From Erodium maritimum (lineage: Eukaryota > Streptophyta > Magnoliopsida > Geraniales > Geraniaceae), in the NCBI GenBank assembly GCA_963921825.1, contig OY997590.1, positions 60,502,012-60,566,011 on the forward strand: 64,000 bases of DNA. The letters run 5' to 3'. A model generated the notes under the pieces. The model worked only from the letters and a program-made list of their open reading frames with translations. It ran no database searches and was not told the origin of the DNA. Positions 48,801 to 60,168 of this stretch are shown in pieces. A program made the translations under genes and the position numbers. The stretch's first letter is position 1. Every line of letters begins with the position of its first letter.

Positions 48801-50497
48801 AACCTCTGGCATAACCAATGCCTCCAACAGTTTTAATGTCAACAGTTTCACAATCAACCTCCGGGCATGGTCATATGCCTCCAGTAATTCTAACATCGAT
48901 AAGTTCTCTGCACCTACGACACTACTAAGTGTCACATGATTTTCTAATATTCGCTACGTTCCCGTATCTTGCCTTTCTAATATTCGATAAACCTACTTAA
49001 CCCACGACACCCCGGTGTCACATGCATTTCTACTGTTAACTTTCCCTAGTCAGGGCCGAGATCCGGCTACTTTTCCCTACCTCGTGCGTGTTCTCCAAAA
49101 GCTAACCAACAAGCTCCGGCGTGATCTCAGTCACTCGCCTAGCTTTCCTTTCCCTCGGTCTGCAGCACGATCTAATAAGAACACAATTTTAAACGCTTTT
49201 AAGCTTGCAGGCATAAGCTGAATTTTAATAAACTTGACGCCCAAAAGTAACCCCGACAATGTCGATCACTCCCAAACTCCCCAATTACTCGACATTGTCG
49301 ATATTGGACCCGGAAAAGCCCGATTCGCCCGACATGGCGAATCTGCCCGGGTTTTGAAAACGCCCTTCCGGGGCTCCGAAAATTCCCGTTTTCGTTTCTA
49401 CGGTCTTAGAATAATTCAAGGGTTCCAATGCAATCGACGGAATCAATTTCCGACTTCCGAGCGATTTAATTCGCGTTTAAAGTTTCTAAAACCGATAATT
49501 ACAACTTTCGCAAATTAATTCCAAATTTCGATCCGGGTGTGGATTAACGACTTGGAGAACGTCCTAAACCACCCGAACACGAAAACCCGATACCCGGGCA
49601 TGTGGGCCCCACACGGCCACAATGGAAAAATTCCCTTTTTGCCCCAAAACGTTCCTAACGAACCTCAAACCTCAACCATTCATCTTTAAACCAAATCTAA
49701 CCAAAACCCAACCAAATTTGAATCGTTTAAACTCAAACCCTAAAATTCGAACTTAACAAAACGAAAATCGGTTAGGTGCTCACCGTAGAGAATGACGGGG
49801 TGAACTCGATTCTTCTATCTTTGAGACGATCCAACGGTTTGATTGACGGGAAATCACTAAACTTCCAACACCTCCTTCTCTTTTATCTCCTTCTTCTATC
49901 TCCCTTTCTCTCTCTAAAAACCAATTTTTCTCTTCTCCTTTTTGAAATGAACGTGTAAGTCATATATTTCCCTTTTGTTTTAATTTAAAAAATATCAAAC
50001 TAACACCTAAAGTAGTCTTCCTTGTCTTGTCCCACACCTAACACCACCACTTTCTTGACAAGTGGCAACGTGGGTCCCACACTTTTTTGGGAAATATCTT
50101 CTAGATATTTTCCAATCAGATTCGCGAAATTCGGACGTTTCGGGCCCCGAACGGGCACTTTTTCCAAGAAATTACGAAACTTGGCGGGCTACAAGGAAAC
50201 GGCTCAACTAAGACCGCTGCGACGACGGCTAAGCTTTTTGGACCCAAAACGGTCCTCGAATGGACCAAAACGTCTCTCGGTTGACTTTTCCAGCGAAAAG
50301 TCAACATTTCCCAAATTGATCAGAAAGTTGCCCTGAGTCCCCTGGAACTCACTTTGGTCAATATCGGGGTCAACTTAAGCCCGGTATGACCCTCGGGGTC
50401 AAGTTTAGGTTCAATCAAGTGTCTGCTGAAATTTTTTAAATTTTTCTGTTTTTCGCAGATTTGACTGGCGTTGACCTGGAGTGGTTATTACAAACTC

Positions 50498-51423
50498 GAT
50501 ATTTTTTTGTTGTAGTTTTTTTTTTGAAATAGTATATAGAGAAGAAGAGAAAAATCGCTCGAATCTAGTTGATGAACCATCAGATAATGAGCTAATAGCT
50601 CAAGAATAGATGTTTGATCAAGAAATCATAAATGTTGGGTTAAAACAAGTTAAAGGAGCTAAAATGGCAGCTGAAGATATACGCTTAGGATGAATGAGAT
50701 TTTGTACCTGTTGGAGAAGAAGCAAGAGGCCGATGTTGATGGTTCATCATTAGATGCCGATTATGCATCATTAGATGATGAGAAATCATCATCAGACGGT
50801 GAGCATTCATCAATAGAAGGTGATGATTCATCATAAGATGGTAATGATGAACAAGTGGATGAACCATTACAATGTGAAGACAAGATGGAAGAAGAGTTGA
50901 TGACCGGTTTTGGTACATATGGGGTGAGAGGGCCAAGGATGTGGGATACACGGAGTTGTTTGAAAGGTATTCAACTACATTTAGGTGATAAAATTTTCAA
51001 TGCTGAGTGTACTGCATTGTGCTACAAAACTAGGATGTTCAGAAGGGATTCAATTACACTTATAGTCGGAATCAAGCTTTGCCAAGAAGAAGAAGAAGGA
51101 GAAATTGCATAGGAGATTGACAAAAAATGCTTCAAAACAGAGTCAAGGAGGAGGTGATGTGGGAATCCCTCAAGCTGATAACGATGGTGATGATGACATC
51201 TTCGAAGGTAATAAAGTTGATGGGAGCATTCATCCAGCCATGGGAGGTGATGAAGGCAACCCAACAGACCTTGGAGTTGATGAAGGCATCTCTGTCGACC
51301 TTGAAATTGATAAAGGCATCCCTTTAGACCTTAGCACTGATGAGGGCATCCCTGCAGACCTTAGTGCTGATGAATCGGTCCCTTCCAACCTTACAACTTA
51401 TGAGTTTAAGGAGGAGGGGTTTG
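50498..51423 (+). other. Acidic, serine-rich coding-like relic with 30-bp repeats
   Basis: From about 50690 a plus-strand frame reads MNEILYLLEKKQEADVDGSS, then DDEKSSSDGEHSSIEGDD, broken by a TAA near 50835. Later frames include RMWDTRSCLKGIQLHLGDKI. At about 51268-51405 a 30-base unit coding for DLxxDEGIPx repeats about 4.5 times. The family is not recognised; an N-terminal part of a transposase pseudogene is possible but unproven. Confidence 0.3.
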
Positions 51424-52640
51424 AGCCTCGAAGCTAGCAGCTTGGATAGGATCTTGTAAGCGCTCGAGAGGAGACTGATGGGCCTATATTGATCCAGAGA
51501 GGTAGGCGCATATACTTTAGGAATCAAAGTGATGAAGGAAGAGCTTATGGATATACTGAGTTGCCCGGTTCGGTTGAAATTATCCATGAAGGCCATGAAG
51601 TCCAAACGTATCAGGGACCAGAATTTTTGAAAGAATTTCAAAGAAAACCCATTGGGGCCTTGAGCTTTCTCGCCATTGATTGAGAAAATGGTAGTCAACA
51701 CTTCTTGTTCGAAAAATGGGACCTCCAAAACTTCGATTTGCAGAACAGAGATACGAGCAAAAGGAAAATTTGGGAACCTGAGGTGGATAGACAAACAGTC
51801 TTTGAACCTTGCTACAAAAAAGGAAGTAGTGAAAGCTTTGATATCTTGGGGAGAGGATAACAATCCTTGTGGGGACAGAGAGTGAAAGGAATTAAAGCCA
51901 ATTCCTATCCCCGGAGAACGATGAACAATAAAATAATGATGAAAGAAAAGACACTAGAGATTTATACTGGTTCACTCCCAGAATAGGAGTTACGTCCAGT
52001 TGTCGCCTATAAAGATTTTAACTATAATCTCTAATAGATTACACACTCTGGTATATCTCTCTACTTTGCTACACACCACACAAGACTACAATTGGTGGTT
52101 CTGGGATGATTTACAAGTGAGGGGTCGACCCCTATTTAAACCACTCTAGCTAAGAGATCACTATGATCTTGGATAACAATAAGAAATTTTATCTTTATCC
52201 CTCTTCTATCTCTATACTTATCTTGGATAGTGATTATCCTTGTCTTGAATCCTCCTTATCCCTATCTTGGATAGTTTCTTATCGTTATTTTGGATTCTCC
52301 TTATCTCAGTCTTCGATGCTTCTACAGTGGGCTCACGAGGCCCATTAGACTTCACAACCCAACAGAAAGGACTTCAATTCAGTTTCAGGTGGCCCAAGGT
52401 TTGCAAAATGGTGGAAGTAGGTTGAGTTCTAATCTCCACATTTAAGCTAATATAACCTTGATTTCTGTCTCGATATCTTGGTGGCAAGTTTCATGAGTCG
52501 AATAAGTTTCGCTTGTAATTGAGACCTGCAAGACAGTTCAAGGTTAGTTAAAAATCTTTCTAGGATGACGGCATCCAAAGAATTTATTTTAAAGGAGATC
52601 TCGAGATCTCCAGTATGCTTGATTTAAGGAGCATCAGTTA
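51424..52640 (-). mobile_element. L1-type LINE fragment split by a solo LTR
   Basis: The right part (52370-52640, minus strand) encodes the endonuclease-RT linker: INSLDAVILERFLTNLELS, ATKISRQKSRLY, a damaged WLKxGDxNSxxFH motif. The left part (51424-51888) continues HSLSPQGLLSSPQDIKAFTT and then the start of reverse transcriptase (INGEKAQGPNGFSLKFFQKF, SFITLIPKV, LDQYRPISLLSSAYKILSKL, LASRLKPLL). Removing 51889-52369 joins both parts in frame (TELKSF-HSLSPQG). The rest of RT is absent beyond 51424. Confidence 0.8.
51889..52364 (-). mobile_element. Solo LTR, copia-like, 476 bp
   Basis: Bounded by GAAAG at 51884-51888 and 52365-52369, an exact 5-bp duplication. On the minus strand it begins TGTTGGGTTGTGAAGTC and ends GGCTTTAATTC, so the usual CA terminus has changed. 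The content (CACCACACAAGACTACAATT, TTTATACTGGTTCACTCCC) resembles copia LTRs. The host LINE frame closes perfectly without it. Confidence 0.75.
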
Positions 52641-52656
52641 TACTTAAATGTATTTT

Positions 52657-52948
52657 TGTTATGAATATATGTGATATTTTGTGGATGACTATTTCATTAC
52701 ATGGAATATTCCAGATTGGAGTTACAAGACTTTTGAGTTTTGTAACTCCCTCATTTATGTATAGATTAATGTAGGTCATTAAGGTTATGTCTTCATGTTA
52801 TGAGCCTATAAATAGAGGATATTGTAAAATGTAAAATGATGATGAATACAATGATCTATTTCTACTCTCTCCATATTCTCTTGTTCTCTCTAAATTTGTT
52901 CTTTCATTCTCTTATACTATCTCTAGTATTGTTCTTACTTTCACAACA
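52657..52948 (+). repeat. 5' LTR of the copia element
   Basis: 292 bp, TG...CA. Contains the CTATAAATAGAGG TATA-type box at about 52804 and a CT-rich 3' part, the expected U3-R layout. Confidence 0.85.
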
Positions 52949-53381
52949 AGTTATCAGCACGACTGCTCAACTTTCGTAAGTATTTAAGAAACTTTATTTC
53001 TTTTAAGTTTATTTTTTATTATTTTGTGTTTATGTATATTCGATATGTGTAACCTGAAGTTTACACAAATCATGATACTTTGAACATAAAGTTCTGTAAT
53101 CGTCAAGAAATGAGTCTCTTGAACCCGTCGTTCAAGTTGTGTTTAAACTGTGACCTGAAGTTCTAAATTGATGATCCCTGCAGGATAAAATCAAAGAAAC
53201 TATTTTCAAGCTTCATCATACTATTTATAATCGATAATTCTTTTCTCTACATTTCTTCCATCAATTATGCTCATGAAGTAGCATTTCCGAGAATACAAAT
53301 TCATTTACAACTTCGATAAGTATGCTCTGTGATCGCCAATGAAACATTGGATCTTTCACATCAGAAATTTGATTTATATTA

Positions 53382-53714
53382 GGGGAAACCTTGTATCCTA
53401 ACCCCATTTGAGCTTTGTTTTTCAATTTCTAACCAAGTTCACCTTTGGTGACATTTCCCAACCGTCACCTTTCAATTTTTTTGCAGAAAGTATCGTTTAC
53501 CGTTTATTTTGATGATTCCGTTAGTTTTTTTGCCACGTGTCACTTCACCGTGACGACACGTAGGCAAAAAACTAACGGAATCGTCAATTTTGACGATTTT
53601 TGATACTTTCTACAAAAAATTAAAAGGTGACAGTTGGGAAATGACACCAAAGGTAAACCTAGGTTAGGAATTGAAAAACAAAACTCAAATGGGGTTAGGA
53701 TACAGGGTTACCCC
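53382..53714. mobile_element. Mutator-like foldback MITE, 333 bp
   Basis: GGGGAAACCTTGTATCCTAA and its inverse at the right end pair through ATTTGAGCTTTGTTTTTCAA, AATTTC and further in; the element is nearly all inverted repeat. It is flanked by TTTATATTA at 53373-53381 and 53715-53723, a perfect 9-bp duplication. Non-coding. Confidence 0.88.
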
Positions 53715-56700
53715 TTTATATTATATAGTTGTGCTTTATTGTTGATATTGGAATTTGAGGTTTTTTTTTAAACCGAATCATTTGTACCTGGAGTTCAAGA
53801 TGCAAACAACATTGATCATGTACATAAATGAATTTGATATGTCATTTATTCACACGTTTATAATATGAAATTGGTACAGTTTATATTCATCTTATAGTTT
53901 TACAATGTCGAACCATTTTGAACCCGAAGTTCAAATATTAGCCAGAAAAAGTTTACGGAACATGAAGTTTTGATTAAAGACCGTGGGTCTTATAACTTAT
54001 TGAAATTAGTGTGACCCGAAGTTCACATGTACCTAATGATGACAAAACATGAAGTTTTGGTTCAAAGTATAAACTTGAAACTTACTTTTATGACTAAATG
54101 ACCTAGCACAAGCCCGGAGCTTGTAACTTGTGTCCAAGGCTTGAAGCGTAATTTTTTTTTGTGCAGTTATTTATATATTGGCTACCCCACGAGTTCGCTC
54201 GGTGTGTGCTGATGTTTATATCTAATTCTTATATTCACCCCACAAATTACTTAGTGTATGATTATGTTTATTTCATGAATTATAATGTGTTCGTTCATTT
54301 TGTAATCATAATATATACTTATTCATATTTGTTTGAACATTATACAAATTCGATGTGTAACATGAAGTTTACACAAGTCATGATATTATGAACATGAAGT
54401 TCTATAATTGTCAAGAAACAAATTTATTGGACCCATCATCCAAGTAAACAAGATACATGCAATTACTGGAAAAAATGTGACATGGAGCTTACATAAAGAC
54501 TTGAAGTTCTAAATTGGTATCCTTGCAGGATAAATCAAAGAACCTATTTCCACACAGCATCATATTATTTATAATCTATGAAAAATGGTTTTCTCTACAT
54601 TACTTCCATCTAGTATGCTCTTGAAGTAGCATTACCGAGAACGAAAAGAATCAGACTTAATATATTTATTAAGTAATGAATTATTGTTGAAAACATTCAA
54701 GCTCGCCCTGTTGGCAGCACTCCATACCTTAAAGTGAATGTGATAGGATATGTGTAGATCCAGACCCAAGCAAGACTGATGCCCCTGATGTGGTCGCGGT
54801 CGTAGTCATAGTTATGAGCCAAATAATTTCCAATTTCATGAAAAAATAATTAGGTGTACCATAAGAAGTGGAATGAGTATGAAAGGCCCAAGAAAGAATA
54901 TGGCACATCAAATGAAAAATCATGAACATGATGAAAGTTATTTTGTAAATATAGTTGATTGCATACCTGAAGTATGATCAAAGATTTGATTGAAGGAAAA
55001 TAATAAAAGGGTAGAGATTTTTTTTATTGATGACCTGGATCCTGAAGATCTAATCAAATGTCTCTAATTCGTTGCAGATGATGATGAGAAAACAAGTATC
55101 ATGCATATGAGCCAATCTTTGGATGATTTGTATTAATATTTTTGTTATATTCTTTTATAATATGTAAACTAATACATTAAGTTTCTCATATTAAAGGATA
55201 TGGATCCCAGAAGTGATCTATCCAATTACATAAATGATAAATATATGTGTATTGTTGATAATTCTACAACATCGAGGCAAACGTGAACATCATTAGGGGT
55301 GTTACAAATATAATAAAGGGCTCCGGAAGAGCTACATTGTTATCTCAAAATGAAACGTTTTGAGTGTCTTGTTTCTAATTTTATTTATTTGTTTTATGAA
55401 CAACTATGGACAAAACTCTCTCTAATTATGTTAAAAGAAACAGGAAATCACTTTACTTGGCGGATTGTATGACAACACATACCAATTTGATATATGAAAA
55501 TATTTATCACATCTTGTGTCAGTTTAAGCTAAAGTGAACACAATATCTGGTGCATCAAATCTTATTAAAGGCTCCGGAAGAGCCAATGTAATGCTACCAA
55601 ATGGTACACAATTTATTATCAATGATGCAAGTTCTCAACCATATCAAAAGATAACTTGTCAAAGATATTCGTTGAAATGGTTATCACATTGAGACAACAA
55701 ATGAAAATAACGTTGAATGTTTATACATCACGTCCATTATCTCGGTGAGAAAATAAATTGTGGAAGAACTCCCTTCATATAGTTCTGGATTATTTTATAC
55801 TTTCATTAATCCAATTGAATTCAATATGACGATTAACCAAAAAACCAATGGACCCATCAAATTTTATGATATGACATGATCGTTTAGACCATCCGGGTTC
55901 CATAATGATGCGGAGAATCATAGAAAATTCACATGGACATACCCTGAAGAGTAAAAATGTTCTTTTTGTCAAAAGATTACCCATGTGTTGCTTGTTTTCA
56001 AGGAAAACTTATTACAAGACCATCTCTAATGAAAGTTGAGACTAAATGTCCAACATTTTTAGAAAGAATTCACATAGGTATATTGGAATTCATGACATGT
56101 GATATGTTTACGGCACGATTTGCCGACTGTCAATTTGATGAGACAATTTCCCTGCATTAGGGGGAGATAAAGAAACGCCTAAAAAAGAAAGACGAGAAAT
56201 TTCATGGAATAAATTGACATTGTCTCATTTTGATCCTCGTACGAATCAATGTGAACTAGAAGTTCAGAAAATTATCCACTTACGAAAGGTTGCAAACACA
56301 TTTTCTGATGTATTTACATATGTTAACATTGTGATAATATCACAGATACCAGTTGCTAATGTTCCTTGTAGAATTACTCTTCCTGATGAAGAAATGAGAA
56401 ATATGCTAGCGCTAGCAAATGAGTCTAAAGCACGCAAGAAGCGTGGTAGACCTATTGGATCCAAAGATAAAAACCCAATAAAAAGGAAGGAACAAATTCG
56501 TCAAGTTGGTACATCAAATGATATCACAATTCCTGAAGAACAAGAAAATGTGATAAATGAAGAGACGTCTTCAAAAGATGATTAAACACCTGAAAAAGAT
56601 GACAATAAAGAGATCTCGCTTAACTATGTCACTTAAGGTGAAAGATGGAATAGAAAAAGAAGTTATTGTGGATGATATATTTGCACATGCAGTTGCATTA

Positions 56701-58550
56701 GATATTTCAAAAGAAAATGAAGATTATGAACCAAGATCGGCCTGTGAATGCCGACAAAGAAATGATTGGCCGAAATGAAAAAATGTTATTGAGACGGAAT
56801 TGAATTCACTCAATAAAAGCCAAGTCTTGGACCTGTAGTCTAGACACCTGAAGATGTCAGACCCGTAAGATATAAATGGGTATTTGTGCGCAAAATAAAT
56901 GAGTAGAACGAGGTTGTATGATACAAAACGCGACTCATCGCACAAGGATTTTTCAACGACCATGAATTGATTATGAAGAGACATATTCACCAGTTATGGA
57001 TGCAATCACGTTTAGATTTTTACTTAATATTTCAATTTTAAAGGGACTCCAAATGAACTTGATGGATGTCGTGACATCCTATTTATATGGGTCACTTGAT
57101 AATGACATTTACATGAAAATCCCCGAAGGACTAAAAATGCTTGAAGCATGCATCTCAAAACCTCAAGAAATGTACTAAATAAATATCAAAAGCTCTTTGT
57201 ATGAGCTAAAACAATCTGGTCGAATGTGGTATAATTGTCTCATTTAATACTTTTTGAAAGAAGGATGCATCAACAATAGAATATGTCTATGTGTTTTTAT
57301 TAAACGGACGAAAACCGAATTTTCCATCGTCGCGGTTTATGCTGATGATTTGAACATCATTGGAATGTATGATAAACTTGTACAAACGATGAAATACTTG
57401 AAAAGTGAATTCTAAATGAAAGACTAGGGAAAAAAAATATTTTGTCTTGACTTTCAGATTGAACATTTATCGAAGGGGATTTTTGTTCACCAGTCATCAT
57501 ATATTGAGAAGATCATTAAACTATTCAATATGAATAATTCACATCCTTTGAACTCCCATGGTTGTTCGATAACTTGATGTGAAAAAGGATTCATTTCACC
57601 CCCCAAAAGAAGAACTCCTTGGTCCCGAAGTACCATATCTTAGTGACATTGGGGCGTTAATGTATCTTGCTAATTGCACCCGTCATGATATATCACTTTC
57701 GATTAATTTTCTAGCAAGATTTAGTTCTTCTCCGATTCGAAGACATTGAACTGGTGTTAAACAAATTTTAAAGATATCTTCGAGGAACATTAGATATGTG
57801 GTTATTTTATTCAATAGACTCGAAGTCTGAACTGATTGGATATGGTTGATGCTAGATATTTATCTGATCCCCACAAAAGCGTGGTCACAAACTTGGCATG
57901 TATTTACATAGGGTGACACCGCTATATCTTGGCGCTCAACAAAATAGACCCTTACAGTCACTTCTTCAAATCACGTTGAATTGATAACTCTTCATGAAGA
58001 AAGTCCTGAATGTATATGGCTAAGGTCCTCGATCCATCATATCCGAGAATCATGCGATCTTTCAATAAATAAAAGAAGTCCAACTGTCATATATGTAGAT
58101 AATACAGCTTGTATAGCTCAAATCAAAGGAGACTACATCAAAGAGATAGAACAAAATACATTTCCCCTAATTTCCTACTTACTCATGAACTTCATAAAAG
58201 GGAGATATCGATATTTGTCAAATTCGTTCTTGTGACAATCTTGCAGATTTGTTTACTAAAGCGTTTCCTACAAAATTGATTTGAAAGATCGGCATGAGAA
58301 AACTCCGTGATTTATGTGGAAATCAATGTAGATGTTGAAATGAGGGGGAGAAATACGTGTTACACTATTTTTCCCTTGTTTTAGGTTTTATCCCAATAGG
58401 TTTTCCTAACAAGGTTTTTAATAAAGTAACTTCTATACATATTGTACAAATTATGTACTCTTTTTCCTTCTAGGGGTTTTCCCACAAAGTTTTTCCTAGA
58501 AATGTTTTAACGAGGCACAATAAAATTTGTACGTGTCATACAAAGGGGGG

Positions 58551-58831
58551 TGTTATGAATATATGTGATATTTGTTGGATGACTATTTCATTACATGGAA
58601 GATTCTAGATTGGAGTTACAAGACTTTTGAGTTTTGTAACCCTCATTTATGTATAGATTAATGAAGGTTATGTCTTCATGTTATGAGCCTATAAATAGAG
58701 GCTATTGTAAAGTGTAAAATGATGATGAATACAACGATCGATTTCTACTCTCTCCATATTCTCTTGTTCTCTCTAATTTTGTTCTTCCATTCTCTTATAC
58801 AATCTCTAATATTGTTCTTACTTTCACAACA
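58551..58831 (+). repeat. 3' LTR of the copia element
   Basis: 281 bp copy of the LTR at 52657 with small deletions and scattered substitutions, so the insertion is not recent. Confidence 0.85.
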
Positions 58832-59250
58832 ATTTGAAAGTTTTCTAATTAATCAATCTGATGTATAATTTAAACATGGACAGAGATTACCCGTTATAGA
58901 CAACTTGGTCCCCTTTGATTTCTCTCCTGTCGTAAGAGAATGAATGAACAGACAAAAGGAAGCTTCACAGTACATGCTCTTAACCCCCCACTTCCGCTAC
59001 CGCCACCCCAAAACATGATAACTATTTCAAGTAAACCCATCAACTTTAATAAAGCTAAAAAGAACAAAGGAGTTCCTTGAAGGCATAAAGGAGAATTTGC
59101 CCTTGATTCTGTAGTCTGATGAAGGATATTTACCGGTCAATCCACTGTTCATGGAACCAAACCCATGAAAATATACACTACATACATAGTTTTTTACCAA
59201 CATTTCAAATTCAATGTAAAGATGTTGTGAATGGAAATGGATAAAGTAAA

Positions 59251-59633
59251 GGGATAATTCCATTTTAGTACCCTAAAATTTTCAGATTTCGTTTTTAGTA
59301 CCCTAAATTTTTTTTGTGCCACTTCAGTACCCTAAATCTTTGTTTATTCCAGTTTATTACCCAACGTCTGATTTTTTATCTATAAAAAATCATTTTTATT
59401 TTTCAAAAATTCAATTTGTTTAAACTACCGAAGGGTAGTTTTGGTATTATTATAAAAGATAGGGTCATGTGCAAGACACGTGACGTTTTTCCATCCAAAA
59501 ATGGATGGAAAACCGGACATTGGGTACTAAACTGGAATAAACAAAGATTTAGGGTACTGAAGTGGCACAAAAAACATTTAGGGTACTAAAAACGAAATCC
59601 GAAAGTTTTAAGGTACTAAAATGGAATTATCCC
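59251..59633. mobile_element. Mutator-like foldback MITE, 383 bp
   Basis: GGGATAATTCCATTTTAGTA at the left is answered by TACTAAAATGGAATTATCCC at the right, with further pairing over TAGTACCCTAAA, GTGCCACTTCAGTACCC and CATTTTTGGATGG. It is flanked by TAAAGTAAA at 59242-59250 and 59634-59642, a perfect 9-bp duplication. Non-coding. Confidence 0.9.
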
Positions 59634-59971
59634 TAAAGTAAATTCAGAACACACCTTTTGATTACGTGTTTGTAAATATAAAAAAGACAACATGGATTAA
59701 GGGATATGCGTATTGACAGGAACTTACACTCGGGAACATGCTCTGCTCATTCAATCATTCATAACTCTAGGAAAAGTTGAAATTCTCGATTATGGGCACT
59801 AACTGGTATATCTGGCAATACACCAACCAAAACTTACTTGACCTAAGACCTTTATGGGCTCTCAAGCTCTTTCCGAAGGCCTTTGAGCCTGTGAGCAACC
59901 TAAGGCAAAAAGGTTTTGAACCAAGACCTTATAGAAAACATTCCTTGAATTTGTAGTTTATTCAACACAGG

Positions 59972-59987
59972 TTGTGTGTGTGTGTGT

Positions 59988-60032
<45 letters not shown>
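59972..60032. repeat. (TG)n(AG)n microsatellite
   Basis: A TG run with one interruption is followed by an AG run, in the 3' flank of the LSM12 gene. Confidence 0.9.
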
Positions 60033-60036
<4 letters not shown>

Positions 60037-60168
60037 ATCTTAATGAAACAATAGGCAGAGCGAAATACAGTATCATCATCAAATGTCATGCAAGATAAGG
60101 TCAGATATGACCAGCAGCCCATTACAACTCAACCTCGAAAGAGCTTTGCCTTAGACTAGTTCAAAGCC

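Larger units (their letters stand above)
46967..50492 (-). mobile_element. Solo LTR of the same gypsy family, copy C
   Basis: Starts TGTCACGCCCAATTTCAG and ends GGTTATTACA, with the exact 5-bp duplication AACTC on both sides (46962-46966 and 50493-50497). On the minus strand its ends read TGTAATAACC...GGGCGTGACA, as in LTR B (TGTAAGAACC...). It holds two minisatellites (47684-47890 and 48056-48800) and an 18-base near-palindrome GGTGAGCGTTCGCTCACC at 47236. No coding region or second LTR is present, so it is a solo LTR. Confidence 0.87.
52657..58831 (+). mobile_element. Full-length decayed Ty1/copia element
   Basis: LTRs at 52657-52948 and 58551-58831 are near copies (TGTTATGAATATATGTGATA ... 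CTTTCACAACA). After the first comes AGTTATCAGCACGA, a primer-binding-like site common in copia; before the second is the purine tract CAAAGGGGGG. The flanks ATTTT and ATTTG match at 4 of 5 bases. Pol remains, in order: protease-side ISGASNLIKGSGRANVMLPN (55540-55600), integrase and linker (LSHFDPRTNQCELEVQKIIH, 56214-56585), RT (YKWVFVRKINE, about 56870) and RNase H (about 57840-58280). Stops and frameshifts are everywhere. A 5' non-coding part (53040-54560) has repeated GAAGTTTACACAA modules. A Mutator-like MITE sits at 53382. Confidence 0.88.

Noticed and set aside
52657-58831. Possible virus-like or active retroelement
   Set aside because: No envelope-like gene, many stops in pol, diverged LTRs; it is an old dead copia copy.
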